The notes under the pieces are model-generated. The model was given only the letters and a program-made list of their open reading frames with translations. It was not told the origin of the DNA and ran no database searches. A stretch of 64,000 nucleotides of DNA from positions 123,997 to 187,996 of the forward strand of contig UEIF01000027.1 in assembly GCA_900468805.1 (NCBI GenBank). The letters run 5' to 3'. Position numbers and translations under genes: made by a program. Each line of letters begins with the position of its first letter. The first letter of the stretch is position 1. This document shows positions 50,356-59,543 of the stretch, in pieces. The stretch is from Hyphomicrobiales bacterium (GTDB lineage: Bacteria > Pseudomonadota > Alphaproteobacteria > Rhizobiales > Rhizobiaceae).

Positions 50356-51018
50356 ATGGTTTTCTGGATAGCAAGTCTGGTTGGATTGGCAGTCGCCTAT
50401 CTCTTCGGCTCCCTACCCACGGGCTACCTGGCGGGAAAACTGCTGAAGGGCATCGATATCCGCGAGCATGGCTCCAGATCCACCGGAGCAACGAATGTAT
50501 TGCGAACCCTCGGCAAATGGCCTGCGCTGGCGGTTCTCCTCATCGACGTGCTGAAGGGCGTCGCAGCAGTCGTCTTTGCCCGCTGGTTTTACCTCTGGTT
50601 CTCGACGGTCTTATCAGATACGCCGCCGACGGCGCTTGATCTGCAGAGCGCCGAGCCCTGGGCTGTGTGCCTGGCCGGTCTTGGTGTGCTGTTGGGGCAC
50701 GGCCGTTCGATCTGGCTGAATTTTACGGGAGGCAAGTCGGCGGCCACGGGGCTCGGCGTCCTGCTGGCAATGTCCTGGCCTGTCGGCGTCGGCGCTGTCG
50801 TGGCTTTCGGCGTTGCGCTCGGCATCTCCAGGATCGTTTCCCTGAGTTCGATGCTGGCGGCGTTGACGGCCATCGCTCTCGTCTGCGGCCTGCAGCAACC
50901 CTTGCCCTATCGGTTGCTGGTGATCGCAGGCGGCCTATACGTGATCCTTCGCCATCACGCCAATATCAGGCGGCTCCTGTCAGGGACGGAGCCGCGCCTC
51001 GGGCAAAACAGCCGTTGA
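50356..51018 (+). CDS. plsY: Glycerol-3-phosphate acyltransferase PlsY
   Basis: The 220-residue membrane protein has five helices and the PlsY motifs GSLPTGYLAGKLLKGIDIREHGSRSTGATNVLRTLG (motif 1) and LLGHGRSIWLNFTGGKSAATGLGVLL (motif 2). It transfers acyl from acyl-phosphate to glycerol 3-phosphate in the first step of phospholipid synthesis. The 160 bp upstream to the CadC-like gene contains nothing I recognise. Confidence 0.93.
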   Translation: MVFWIASLVGLAVAYLFGSLPTGYLAGKLLKGIDIREHGSRSTGATNVLRTLGKWPALAVLLIDVLKGVAAVVFARWFYLWFSTVLSDTPPTALDLQSAEPWAVCLAGLGVLLGHGRSIWLNFTGGKSAATGLGVLLAMSWPVGVGAVVAFGVALGISRIVSLSSMLAALTAIALVCGLQQPLPYRLLVIAGGLYVILRHHANIRRLLSGTEPRLGQNSR

Positions 51019-51051
51019 TCGACCCCCTACGCTGCGAGACAAAGCCCGGCT

Positions 51052-51963
51052 TCAGCCCTGCCTGACGATGGTGCCGAGCACGTTGACGAGCAGGCGCGAC
51101 GCGGTCAGCGCCGACACGCCGTCGATATCGGCAGGAGGATAAAGCTCCACAAGGTCGAAACCGGCGATGCTCGCCCGCTTGCCGAGACCGGCGATCAGGT
51201 CGATCACCTGCGTGTAGACCAGCCCGCCGGGGCTACGTGCCGCCACCCCGGGCATGATGCCGGGATCGAGGCCGTCACAATCGAGAGTGACGACAACCCT
51301 TGCGCCCTCGGGAATATGCAGCAGGGCCGCTTCGATGCCATCGGCATGAACCTCTCGGGCGGTGACGATATGGCTGCCATAGCGCAGCGCCGCCTCGATC
51401 TCGGTCAGACGCGCGCTGCCGACCCCGCGTATGCCGACCTGCACGATGCCGGCGACGTGCGGCATCTCGCTTACCCTTCGCATCGGGTTTGAATAACCAT
51501 AGCGCTCGCCATGGAGCTCGTCGCGCCAGTCGATATGGGCATCGATCTGCAGAACCCAGACCGGCCCGTGGTCCGCGAAGGCCGCCAGAAAAGGAATGGG
51601 TATGGAATCATCGCCGCCGAGCAGGATCGGCACGGCCGGCAATGCCAGCACCTCGCGCGTCTTCGCCTCGATCCGGGCGCGATTGCCGGCATTGTCATGC
51701 ATGATGGTCTCGATCTCGCCGGCATCGATGCAGGAGACCGGCCCGCCAGCAAAGAGCGGGCCGCCGAGATCGAAATCCCAGTGCTCGATGAGATCGGCAT
51801 CCTCCTGGCTTGCAGCGCGGATAGCGCCGGCGGCCAGCGCATAACCGCTGCTGTCCTTGCCGGGATAGGTGCTGCCGTGCGCGGCTGCGAAGATCACTGC
51901 ACGGGGCACACGGCCATCGGGCAGGCGATCGGGAAGGCCGAGAAAGGAAGATGAGGCGGTCAT
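51052..51963 (-). CDS. speB: Agmatinase/arginase-family ureohydrolase
   Basis: The 303-residue protein has the ureohydrolase metal motifs LLGGDDSIPIPFLAAF, VLQIDAHIDWRDEL, and VVTLDCDGLDPGIMPGVAARSPGG. These bind two manganese ions. It would hydrolyse agmatine, guanidinobutyrate or a related substrate; arginine is less likely. The tail of plsY lies 33 bp away on the other strand. The symbol speB is used for the family; the substrate is not proven. Confidence 0.85.
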   Translation of the reverse strand: MTASSSFLGLPDRLPDGRVPRAVIFAAAHGSTYPGKDSSGYALAAGAIRAASQEDADLIEHWDFDLGGPLFAGGPVSCIDAGEIETIMHDNAGNRARIEAKTREVLALPAVPILLGGDDSIPIPFLAAFADHGPVWVLQIDAHIDWRDELHGERYGYSNPMRRVSEMPHVAGIVQVGIRGVGSARLTEIEAALRYGSHIVTAREVHADGIEAALLHIPEGARVVVTLDCDGLDPGIMPGVAARSPGGLVYTQVIDLIAGLGKRASIAGFDLVELYPPADIDGVSALTASRLLVNVLGTIVRQG

Positions 51964-52132
51964 GTCCGTGTGTCCTGATGGGGCGAAATCCTGTTCTGCC
52001 CTGTTTAGTCCCTTTGGAAGTTTTTGCGAACTTTTTGGAAGCGCTTAATTACCGCGCCCGCGCTATCGCGCAGAATTCGTCCTCTGTTTCAGGTCGAGGG
52101 TCTCAGGACCTTCAAACCCTATGGAGGTAATC

Positions 52133-52354
52133 ATGAGCGATAGCTGCACATTCGCGTCCGCTCCGCATCGCCGGCCACTGCATCGACATCACGGGCTGAT
52201 GGCTATGAGGAGCGTGATCACGAGCCTTTTCCGGCGCATACGCCTTCGCCAGGAACTGAGGCGAAGGATGAAGGTTAGCTTCCCGCTGATCGACGATCTC
52301 TACCCGGCAAGACAACGGGACGCGGAAAACGTCGGGGCCTTCTGGCATATATGA
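52133..52354 (+). CDS. Small basic DUF1127-like protein (73 aa)
   Basis: ATG 52133 is preceded by a strong GGAGGT 5 bp upstream. The product has an arginine-rich helix (ITSLFRRIRLRQELRRRMKV) followed by LIDDLYPARQRDAENVGAFW, which fits the layout of DUF1127 proteins, in which a basic helix is followed by R-x-x-A-x-x-x-x-x-x-FW. DUF1127 proteins in rhizobia often bind RNA or act in phosphate or stress response. An upstream in-frame ATG (52121) has no better site. It is 12 bp before the MFS gene. Confidence 0.65.
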   Translation: MSDSCTFASAPHRRPLHRHHGLMAMRSVITSLFRRIRLRQELRRRMKVSFPLIDDLYPARQRDAENVGAFWHI

Positions 52355-52366
52355 GGCAAATGTCGA

Positions 52367-53560
52367 ATGACACCGGATCACCAGCCTCCGCCGACCGCAG
52401 CGCTTCACCGGCACCCGTACGGAGAGGATCGCATCCCCTGGGCCGCAATGGCGGGTATCATCGCCACCGTCACGGTCTTCGCCGTGGCGCAGGGGCTGAC
52501 CTATCCGCTGCTGAGCTTCATCCTCGAGCGACAGGGCACGACATCCACCCTGATCGGCCTGTCGGCGGCAATGACTCCGACAGGCTTCATCGTCTCGGCG
52601 CCCTTCATTCCCGCACTCTCACGGCGTATTGGCGCAGCACGGCTTGCGATCCTGTGTTCGGTCCTTGCTGCGCTCACCCTCACCGCGATTGCCTGCATCG
52701 ATGATGCCTGGATCTGGATGCCGCTACGCTTCCTGCTCGGTTTCTTCGCCAACCCTCTTTACGTGATCAGCGAAACCTGGCTGCTCTCGCTCACACCCGC
52801 ATCACGCCGGGGCCGCATCATGGGCCTCTATTCGTCGATCGTTTCCGTTGGCTTTGCCATCGGCCCGCTATCGCTCGGCCTCGTCGGCGCCGAGGGCTGG
52901 CCGCCCTTCATGATCGGTATCGCCGCCTTCCTTGCCTGCGGCCTGATCGTGCTTGCAGTCACCCCTCGCCTGCCGGACATGCGGCATGAAGGCGAGGCAA
53001 TATCGGTGGGCGGTTTCTTCGCGCTGGCGCCGCTCCTGTTGTTTGCAGTCTTCGCTGCTGCCGCTTTCGAGCAGATCCTGCTCTCCCTGTTTGCGGTCTA
53101 TGGCGCAGCCCTCGGCAGCGAGGAGGAGCGCATCGCCTCGCTGATCACCTGTTTCATAACAGGCAATGCCGCGCTGCAGATCGTGCTCGGGCGCGCCGCC
53201 GAACGGTTCGGCTCGCGGCGGACACTGTTGTTCTGCGTTGTGGTTTACCTGATCGGCTGCCTGCTCTTGCCTGTTGTCTTCGATGCCTGGCTCATCTGGC
53301 CACTGGTCTTCCTATGGGGCGGAGTTTCCTTCGGCATCTATACCCTGTCGCTGATCCAGCTCGGCGAGCGTTTCACCGGCCAGGCCCTGATCGCCGGCAA
53401 CGCAGCCTTCGCCCTTGTCTGGGGCCTCGGTGGCATCGTCGGCTCGCCCGCGACGGGCGTGGCGATGCAACTGATCGGGCATCAGGGCCTGCCATTGTCG
53501 CTGGGCCTGCTGAGCTGTGTATTGGCGGTGTTGCTGATGGCAAAGAAAGGACGAGACTGA
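52367..53560 (+). CDS. MFS permease
   Basis: The 397-residue protein has 12 predicted membrane helices in two halves (AMAGIIATVTVFAVAQGLTYPLLSFIL, FIVSAPFIPALSRRIGAARLAILCSVLAALT, LRFLLGFFANPLYVISETWLLSLTPASRRGRIMGLYSS...) with the MFS RGRIMGLYSS loop and GRAAERFGSRRT. It resembles YcaD-type major facilitators, which export small molecules; the substrate is unknown. It follows the DUF1127-like ORF by 12 bp and converges on cobD. Confidence 0.88.
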   Translation: MTPDHQPPPTAALHRHPYGEDRIPWAAMAGIIATVTVFAVAQGLTYPLLSFILERQGTTSTLIGLSAAMTPTGFIVSAPFIPALSRRIGAARLAILCSVLAALTLTAIACIDDAWIWMPLRFLLGFFANPLYVISETWLLSLTPASRRGRIMGLYSSIVSVGFAIGPLSLGLVGAEGWPPFMIGIAAFLACGLIVLAVTPRLPDMRHEGEAISVGGFFALAPLLLFAVFAAAAFEQILLSLFAVYGAALGSEEERIASLITCFITGNAALQIVLGRAAERFGSRRTLLFCVVVYLIGCLLLPVVFDAWLIWPLVFLWGGVSFGIYTLSLIQLGERFTGQALIAGNAAFALVWGLGGIVGSPATGVAMQLIGHQGLPLSLGLLSCVLAVLLMAKKGRD

Positions 53561-53568
53561 AGGCTAAC

Positions 53569-54549
53569 CTAGAGCAGGCAGACGAAAGCCACGAAGGCAA
53601 GCAGCGTCAGGGCCATGCAGCTCGCCTGAAAGACAGAGATCCCGGCCTCCACGTCCCCTGCCGTCGCCACATCCCGGCCCGTGCCGTTGATCATCGGCTC
53701 ACGCACGACCACACCGGAATACACCCGCGGGCCGGCAAGCTGCAGATCGAGCGCGCCGGCCATTGCCGCTTCCGGGCGGCCGGAATTCGGCGAGCGGTGC
53801 AGTTTACCGTCGCGGATGCCGACGCGGAAGGCTTCGCGGAAAGCCGCCGTGCCGCGGCGGATGCCGGCGCCGACGGCGATCAGCAAGATGGACAAGCGCG
53901 CCGCCGGCCAGTTGGCGATATCGTCGAGCCGGGCCGAGGCCCAGCCGAAATCGACGTATTTTTCCGAGCGGTGGCCGATCATCGAGTCAGCCGTATTGAG
54001 CATCTTGTAGAAGAACAGGCCCGGCAGGCCGAAGATCGCATACCAGAGCGCTGGTGCCACGACGCCATCGGAGAAATTCTCGGCGAGGCTTTCGATCGCC
54101 GCACGGCAGACGCCCGGCTCGTCCAGCGTTTCCGGATCGCGCCCGACGATGCGCGACACCGCCTTGCGCCCGCCGACAAGGCCTTCGTTCTTCAATGCCG
54201 TGGCAACCGCCGCGACATGGTCCGAAAGGCTCTTCTGCGCCAGGAAGATCGCCACGCAGAAGACTTCGAGCAGGATGCCGACGGGGCCGAAAAGCATGAG
54301 GAACCAGTGCAGCACCAGGCCGGTGACGATCGCAAGCCCTGACAGCGCGAGGATAGCCACTACGCCGTTCTGCCGGCGCTGCGCCTTGCTCAGGCTGTCG
54401 CGGTTGAAATGCTGGTCGAAATAGGCGATCGCCCTGCCGAAGATGGCGACCGGATGCGGAACGCGCAGCCACAGCCATTGCGGATCGCCGATGATGCGGT
54501 CCAGCAGCAGCGCCAGAACCAGCACGAGAGAATGTTCATCCAAATTCAT
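53569..54549 (-). CDS. cobD: Adenosylcobinamide-phosphate synthase CobD (CbiB)
   Basis: The 326-residue membrane protein has the CobD/CbiB motifs LALLLDRIIGDPQWLWLRVPHPVAIFGRAI, SLAENFSDGVVAPALWYAIFGLPGLFFYKMLNTADSMIGHRSEKY and PARLS. It attaches aminopropanol (or its phosphate) to adenosylcobyric acid. It is the last gene of cobA-cobB-cobC-cobD and overlaps cobC by 4 bp. Confidence 0.93.
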   Translation of the reverse strand: MNLDEHSLVLVLALLLDRIIGDPQWLWLRVPHPVAIFGRAIAYFDQHFNRDSLSKAQRRQNGVVAILALSGLAIVTGLVLHWFLMLFGPVGILLEVFCVAIFLAQKSLSDHVAAVATALKNEGLVGGRKAVSRIVGRDPETLDEPGVCRAAIESLAENFSDGVVAPALWYAIFGLPGLFFYKMLNTADSMIGHRSEKYVDFGWASARLDDIANWPAARLSILLIAVGAGIRRGTAAFREAFRVGIRDGKLHRSPNSGRPEAAMAGALDLQLAGPRVYSGVVVREPMINGTGRDVATAGDVEAGISVFQASCMALTLLAFVAFVCLL

Positions 54550-55547
54550 CGGTCAAAGCTCCGAAGGGCCGCGGCAAGTCGTGCATCATCAGCAGCGTCA
54601 GGCGCAAGGCCGAAGCGCAGCCAGTCCGGCGCGTAATCGAACCGGCGGACGAGAATATGATGGCGGCAGAGAGTCGTGTAAATGTCACCGGCCTTCGCGT
54701 CGGCAACGAGGGTGAAAAGCGGCGTGCCGCCGGCAACGGCAAGCCCGGCCTCGGCAAGCACGGTACGGAGACCCGCCTGACGCTCGACAATCGAGCCGGC
54801 AATGGCGGAGACATCCGAATTCAATAGCGAGCTCGCCATTGACAGTGCCGGCCCCGAAACCGCCCAGGGACCGAGCCAGTCCTCGAAATGCTGGAGGATA
54901 TCGCTCCGTGCAATGGCAAAGCCGAGCCTCAGCCCTGCTAGCCCGAAGAACTTTCCGAAGGAGCGGAAGATGATCAGGTTCGAAAGCCCTGATGCACGTG
55001 GCGCGAGGCTGGCTTCCGGGCTGGTATCGCCGAAAGCCTCGTCGACCACCAGAAAACCACCGCCCGTCTTCAGCCGCTCATGCAGTGCTTCCAGCCTGTC
55101 GGCCGCATAAATCCGACCGTCGGGATTGTTCGGGTTGACGACGACCGCCAGCCCGTGCTGCACACCGATGTCATCGATATCGCTGACCGCATCGACCACG
55201 AAACCGGCAGCGCTGAACGCCCGCGCATATTCCCCATAGGTCGGCGACAGGATCGCCACTCGCCTCCCCGGCGCGATCAGCCGCGGCAGAAGCTGGATTG
55301 CCGATTGCGTGCCGGGAACCGGCAGCGGCAGGATCGCGCCGCTGCGATAATGATCGCGCGCCGCATGTCGTGCCGTCTCGACCAGATGCCGGTCCGGCAG
55401 GCGATGCCACGCCCGCGCTGGTATCTCCGGCAGCGTCACCGGATTGGGATTGATGCCGGTCGAAAGATCAAGCCAGTCCTCCAGCCGTCCACCGAAGCTT
55501 GCCGCCGCTGCGGTAATGCCGCCGCCATGCACGATCGGCGCATTCAT
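54546..55547 (-). CDS. cobC: Threonine-phosphate decarboxylase CobC
   Basis: The 333-residue PLP enzyme of the aminotransferase class I/II fold has HGGGITAAAASFGGRLEDWLDLSTGINPNP, VNPNNPDGRIY, FLVVDEAFGD and the PLP lysine in IIFRSFGKFFGLAGLRLGFAIA. It converts L-threonine phosphate to aminopropanol phosphate for the cobinamide side chain. It overlaps both cobB and cobD by 4 bp. Confidence 0.93.
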   Translation of the reverse strand: MNAPIVHGGGITAAAASFGGRLEDWLDLSTGINPNPVTLPEIPARAWHRLPDRHLVETARHAARDHYRSGAILPLPVPGTQSAIQLLPRLIAPGRRVAILSPTYGEYARAFSAAGFVVDAVSDIDDIGVQHGLAVVVNPNNPDGRIYAADRLEALHERLKTGGGFLVVDEAFGDTSPEASLAPRASGLSNLIIFRSFGKFFGLAGLRLGFAIARSDILQHFEDWLGPWAVSGPALSMASSLLNSDVSAIAGSIVERQAGLRTVLAEAGLAVAGGTPLFTLVADAKAGDIYTTLCRHHILVRRFDYAPDWLRFGLAPDAADDARLAAALRSFDR

Positions 55548-56851
55548 GCGGCAGCTCCCACAAGATCGATCAGATGCATGTAGGAGCCGGCCACCTGTCC
55601 GCGCCGCAAGCCGGCCAAGCCGAGATCGTTGCCGAGCGCATCCTGCGTGGCAAACATCCGGTCGGCCTCCCCTTCGGAGACGATGGTCGAATAGTGGAAT
55701 TCATGCGCCGTCATCGGCCTGTCGAAAAAGGCTCCGTCGAGTGGTGTAACACGGCGATAGCCGAGATGCCGCTTGCGCGTCTCATAACTGGTGACGAGAG
55801 GCAGCAGGCCGAGCATTTCATGGCGCTCGCCCTTCTCGTCGATCAGCCCATCGCCTAGCACCATGTAGCCGCCGCATTCGCCATAGATGCGCACGCCGCG
55901 ATCGGCCGCAGCCTTCATCGCCACGGCAAAATTCCGCGAGGCCGAGAGCCTGCCGGCGTGCAGTTCGGGATAGCCGCCGGGAAGATAGATCGCGTCGGCA
56001 GTGACGGACGGGCCTTCGTCGGCCAGCGGCGAGAAGAAGGAAATCTCAGCGCCGCGCCGCCGCCAGCCGAGCAGCATATGCTCGTAGCAGAAGGCAAAGG
56101 CGATATCGCGGGCAACGGCAATATGCCTGCCGAACGGCATCAGCCGGGCAATATTGGCAGCCGACGGCCGGTTCATGCCCTGACGCGCGATGCGCATCAG
56201 GAATTCGAAATTGCACTCTTCGGAAACGGCATTCGCCGCATAGTCGATGAACGCGTCGAGCGCGCCATGTTCGCCCGCCTGTACCAGCCCCAGATGCCGC
56301 TCTGGCAGCCCCAGCATCGCATCCTTGCGGATGACGGCAACGATGGGCATGCGGATCGCTTCCAGCGCCTGACGCAGCATCGCCTCATGCCGGTCGCTGC
56401 CGACCTTGTTGAGGATGACGCCGGCAATGCGCACATCGGCCCGGAAACCGGCAAAGCCGCTGACGAGCGGCGCCACCGACTGCGACAGCCGCGAGGCATC
56501 GACGACGAGCACGACGGAAAGCCCGAGCTGCGCCGCCAGATCGGCCGCCGTGCCGCGCCCGTCCGCGGCACCGTCGAAGAGGCCCATCATGCCCTCGATC
56601 AGCAGCACGCGGTCGCCGGAGCGATGCAGCGTCGCATTGGCGGAAATCAGTTCAGGCCGCATTCCCCAGGGGTCGAAATTCAGGCAGAGCGTGCCGCTTG
56701 CCGCAGCATGAAACGCCGGGTCGATATAATCGGGGCCAGCCTTGCCGGGTGCGACGGCCACGCCGCGATTGCGCAGCGCCCGCAGCAGCCCAAGTGTCAC
56801 CGTCGTCTTGCCGGAACCGGAGGATGGTGCGGCGATCAGCAACCCGCTCAT
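55544..56851 (-). CDS. cobB: Hydrogenobyrinic acid a,c-diamide synthase CobB
   Basis: The 435-residue enzyme has an N-terminal dethiobiotin synthase-like ATPase domain (LLIAAPSSGSGKTTVTLGLLRAL, KAGPDYIDPAFH, GVMGLFDGA-type segment EGMMGLFDGAADGRG) and a C-terminal class I glutamine amidotransferase domain with Cys in YGECGGYMVLG. It amidates the a and c side chains of hydrogenobyrinic acid in the aerobic route. It overlaps cobA and cobC by 4 bp. Confidence 0.95.
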   Translation of the reverse strand: MSGLLIAAPSSGSGKTTVTLGLLRALRNRGVAVAPGKAGPDYIDPAFHAAASGTLCLNFDPWGMRPELISANATLHRSGDRVLLIEGMMGLFDGAADGRGTAADLAAQLGLSVVLVVDASRLSQSVAPLVSGFAGFRADVRIAGVILNKVGSDRHEAMLRQALEAIRMPIVAVIRKDAMLGLPERHLGLVQAGEHGALDAFIDYAANAVSEECNFEFLMRIARQGMNRPSAANIARLMPFGRHIAVARDIAFAFCYEHMLLGWRRRGAEISFFSPLADEGPSVTADAIYLPGGYPELHAGRLSASRNFAVAMKAAADRGVRIYGECGGYMVLGDGLIDEKGERHEMLGLLPLVTSYETRKRHLGYRRVTPLDGAFFDRPMTAHEFHYSTIVSEGEADRMFATQDALGNDLGLAGLRRGQVAGSYMHLIDLVGAAA

Positions 56852-57696
56852 GCCGTCTCCTTTCCTCGGCCGTTGGCATGTCGAAAAGGATCTGGCTGCA
56901 GCCGCCGTCCGCCGAGAGCTCCCAGCCAGTCGAGCGAGGCGCGCAGCCGCACCACTTCGCCGACCACGACGATTGCCGGCGGCTCCAGCCCGGAGGCGGC
57001 AACGGCCTCCGGCGCTTGCCCAAGCGTCGTTTCAAGCACCTGCTGGTCGCCGGTCGCCGCGTTGCAGACGAAGGCCACGGGTTCGGATGCCGAACGGCCG
57101 GACGCAATAAGATTGGCGCTGATCTGGGAGATATGTTTCATCGCCATATACATGACGATGACGGGCGAACCCTTGCCGATCGCTTCCCAATTGATCGCAT
57201 CGGGCACGATGCCGGAGGAATCATGGCCGGTCAGGAAGGTCACGGCATGGTTGATGTCGCGATGTGTCACCGGAATGCCGGCATAGGCAAGCCCGCCGAT
57301 CCCGGCGGTAATACCCGGCACGATGCGGAACGGGATATTGTGCTCGACCAATGTCAGCGCCTCTTCCCCACCGCGCCCGAAGACGAAGGGATCGCCGCCC
57401 TTCAGCCGCAGCACGCGCTTTCCGGCCCGCGCCAATTCCACCAGTCGAAGCGAAATATCCCGCTGCTTGGCGGAGGGCTTGCCGCCGCGTTTTCCCGCAT
57501 ATTCGAGCTCCGCACCTGACCGCGCGAGCTTCAGACATTCCTCATTGACCAGCGCGTCATGGACGATCACATCGGCCTCGGCGAGCCCCTTCGCGGCAAG
57601 CAATGTCAGCAGGCCCGGATCGCCGGGACCTGCCCCGACGAGCCAGACGCTGCCCGGCTCGAGCGCCGGCAGATGTGAGAATGCGCTATCTATCAT
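56848..57696 (-). CDS. cobA: Uroporphyrinogen-III C-methyltransferase CobA
   Basis: The 282-residue SUMT has the motifs VWLVGAGPGDPGLLTLLAAKGLAEADVIVHDALV, GKRGGKPSAKQRDIS, LRLKGGDPFVFGRGGEEA, GITAGIGGLAYAGIPVTHRDIN and TGDQQVLETTLG. It makes precorrin-2 from uroporphyrinogen III with two SAM. It is the first gene of the cobABCD operon. No B12 riboswitch was recognised in the 195 bp upstream. Confidence 0.95.
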   Translation of the reverse strand: MIDSAFSHLPALEPGSVWLVGAGPGDPGLLTLLAAKGLAEADVIVHDALVNEECLKLARSGAELEYAGKRGGKPSAKQRDISLRLVELARAGKRVLRLKGGDPFVFGRGGEEALTLVEHNIPFRIVPGITAGIGGLAYAGIPVTHRDINHAVTFLTGHDSSGIVPDAINWEAIGKGSPVIVMYMAMKHISQISANLIASGRSASEPVAFVCNAATGDQQVLETTLGQAPEAVAASGLEPPAIVVVGEVVRLRASLDWLGALGGRRLQPDPFRHANGRGKETA

Positions 57697-57848
57697 CCCG
57701 CTGATCTAGGCCTGCCGACAGACGAGGTCAACGCTCTCGCTTGCCGCGCACCGGAAGTTGACAAAATGGACCTGAATCAACTCCGCAAGAACCGGAATCA
57801 ACCTCAAAAGAAATACCCCTAAGAGATTGATTGGATTCCGAAATGGAA

Positions 57849-57881
57849 AACGGGCCGGCAGCGATGCGCAAGGCCGGCCCG
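57849..57881 (-). terminator. Terminator after the nucleoside hydrolase gene
   Basis: A perfect 10-bp stem ACGGGCCGGC/GCCGGCCCGT (loop 13 bp) lies 10 bp after the nucleoside hydrolase stop. On the minus strand it is followed by TTTTCC, a short T run. Confidence 0.75.
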
Positions 57882-57891
57882 TCGAAAGTCA

Positions 57892-58842
57892 TCAGGCTCG
57901 CAGCAGCGTATCGCGGATGAGATCAATCACCTTTTCCGACTCGATGCCGGTGGCAACGATCTGGCTCGGCAGGCCGTCCCAGTCGCCCGGCGGGAAGCGG
58001 CGGCCATCCGGCTTGATCACCGTCTGACCATCGGCAATGCCGCCGCAGACGACGCGCACCGCACCCGTGATCGTCTTGAATAGTTCCGGTGCCACGACAT
58101 AGACGCTGGCGCAGCTGTCATGCACCATCATGCCGTCCTCGACCGCGTGCTTGTAGAAGTCGATATAGGACTGGGAGAGCACGTCGAGCTGCTTGACCGC
58201 CTTGTCGCCCTTGGCGGCCATGTCGCCGAGATAGCTGCGGCTCATCGTCGTGATCGCCGTGACATCGAGACCGATGACGACGACCTTCCACGGCGCGGTC
58301 AGCACGAAATCGGCAGCTTCCGGATCGCCGTGAATATTGGCTTCGGCAACCGGCGAGACATTGCCCGGCACATAGAAGTTGCCGCCCATGATGACGACTT
58401 CCTTCACCAGGCCGGCAATCTCGGGGTCTTCCTTCAGCGCCAGCGCCAGGTTCGTCATGCGGCCGACGGCCACCAGCGTCACCTCGCCCGGATTGGCGCG
58501 CACCGTCTCGATGATGAAGCGATGCGCCGGACGCGGATCGACCGGCAGGTCGATCACATCAGGCACCGGCATGTCGCCAAGGCCGTTCTCGCCATGAACC
58601 ATGGTCGGCCACGGACGCTCCCGGCGTGAGGGATCGATGGTAACGCTTGCTCCCTTGGCGACGGGTGCGGCGATATTCCATTCCCGCTTCAGGAACAGCG
58701 CATTGCGCGTCGTCGTCTCGATCGAGGCATTGCCGAAGATCGTGGTGATGCCGATCAGATCGATCTCTGGATGGCGGTGCAGGAAAAGCAGCGCCATTGC
58801 GTCATCGACGCCCGGATCCGTGTCATAAATGACCTTGTGCAC
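57892..58842 (-). CDS. Nucleoside hydrolase (IUNH family)
   Basis: The 316-residue enzyme has the calcium-binding DTDPGVDDAMALLFLHRHPEIDLIGITTIFGN, VAVGRMTNLALALKEDP, and PEAADFVLTAPWKVVVIGLDVT, as in inosine-uridine preferring nucleoside hydrolases. It releases ribose from nucleosides for salvage. The start is GTG 58840-58842, with GGAGG at 6 bp; the upstream frame runs through a dispersed repeat. The repeat stands directly before the ribosome binding site. Confidence 0.9.
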   Translation of the reverse strand: MHKVIYDTDPGVDDAMALLFLHRHPEIDLIGITTIFGNASIETTTRNALFLKREWNIAAPVAKGASVTIDPSRRERPWPTMVHGENGLGDMPVPDVIDLPVDPRPAHRFIIETVRANPGEVTLVAVGRMTNLALALKEDPEIAGLVKEVVIMGGNFYVPGNVSPVAEANIHGDPEAADFVLTAPWKVVVIGLDVTAITTMSRSYLGDMAAKGDKAVKQLDVLSQSYIDFYKHAVEDGMMVHDSCASVYVVAPELFKTITGAVRVVCGGIADGQTVIKPDGRRFPPGDWDGLPSQIVATGIESEKVIDLIRDTLLRA

Positions 58843-58856
58843 ATGTATCCTCCAGA

Positions 58857-58951
58857 GCAATTCCAGCAAAAATCTGCAGCGGTTTTGCGCCTTGAATTGC
58901 GTGAAAACAAAGGGATAGAGCACATTCGTGATTCAAAAAACGAAGATGCTC
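58857..58951 (+). repeat. Dispersed two-hairpin intergenic element (copy 2)
   Basis: This is a second copy of the element at 43335-43436. Stem 1 is GCAATTC/GAATTGC (58857-58863 and 58894-58900) around GCAAAA/TTTTGC with a shared TGCAGCGGTTTTGCG core, then GCGTGAAAACAAAG, and stem 2 pairs 58918-58929 with 58940-58951 (10 of 12 bp). The stem sequences differ from copy 1 but remain paired. It lies just before the nucleoside hydrolase start. Confidence 0.82.
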
Positions 58952-59009
58952 CGGATTCGAATCGCTGGCAGCCGGACGGCGCCGCGAAGTGCCGCCACCA
59001 TAGCGCCCG

Positions 59010-59429
59010 TCAGGCTTTCTGCAACCCGATGCGGGCGACGGCTGCTGTCGCATGCTGAGATTTGATCTTGCCGAGCACCAGCTCCGCACCCATGCCAAGA
59101 GCCGCAAGGGCCGCGGCTTCCGCCACCCCATGGCAGCCGACACGGGCAAAGACGATCTCGGAGGGATTCCTGAGCCGCGGCGTCTCTTCCTCCAGCCGCA
59201 CAGCATCGAAGAACACGGCAGGCACAACAAAATGCGCCGCAACCGCAAGGATTGCCGCCTCCTGGCTGCGGCTATCGATCGAGGCAACAGCCGCGAGCTC
59301 AGCCCCGCTGATATCGGCCGCCCTCAACGCCTCGACGGCAAGCGCCATCACTTCGTTATCAGGCGTCCCACGCTCGCAGCCGAGCCCGAGCACATGCCGC
59401 CTTGCCTCATCAATGGTGATTTCGCTCAT
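59010..59429 (-). CDS. cobE: Cobalamin biosynthesis protein CobE (CbiG C-terminal type)
   Basis: The 139-residue protein starts MSEITIDEARRHVLGLGCERGTPDNEV and contains GAELAAVASIDSRSQEAAILAVAAHFVVPAVFFDAVRLEEE, GCHGVAEAAALAALGMGAELVLGKIKSQHATAAVARI, the CobE/CbiG_C signature. CobE takes part in aerobic cobalamin synthesis, where it may bind and pass on the macrocycle. ATG 59427-59429 is preferred to in-frame starts upstream. It is not in the cobABCD operon; it runs on its own and ends 59 bp before the repeat copy. Confidence 0.88.
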   Translation of the reverse strand: MSEITIDEARRHVLGLGCERGTPDNEVMALAVEALRAADISGAELAAVASIDSRSQEAAILAVAAHFVVPAVFFDAVRLEEETPRLRNPSEIVFARVGCHGVAEAAALAALGMGAELVLGKIKSQHATAAVARIGLQKA

Positions 59430-59543
59430 TCCCATCAGCCGATTGCGTCCTGCTGTGTCCCCGGAGCCATTGCAGCTCAAGGCGGGAAATGCAACAAGGC
59501 CGCCCGAAAGCCCTGCCTCGCATACCTCTCCCGGAATAGCATC

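Noticed and set aside
57697..57890. Possible cobalamin riboswitch before cobA
   Set aside because: No B12-box or matching helices were recognised; only a terminator for the downstream gene and AT-rich promoter-like sequence were seen. A covariance search was not possible here.
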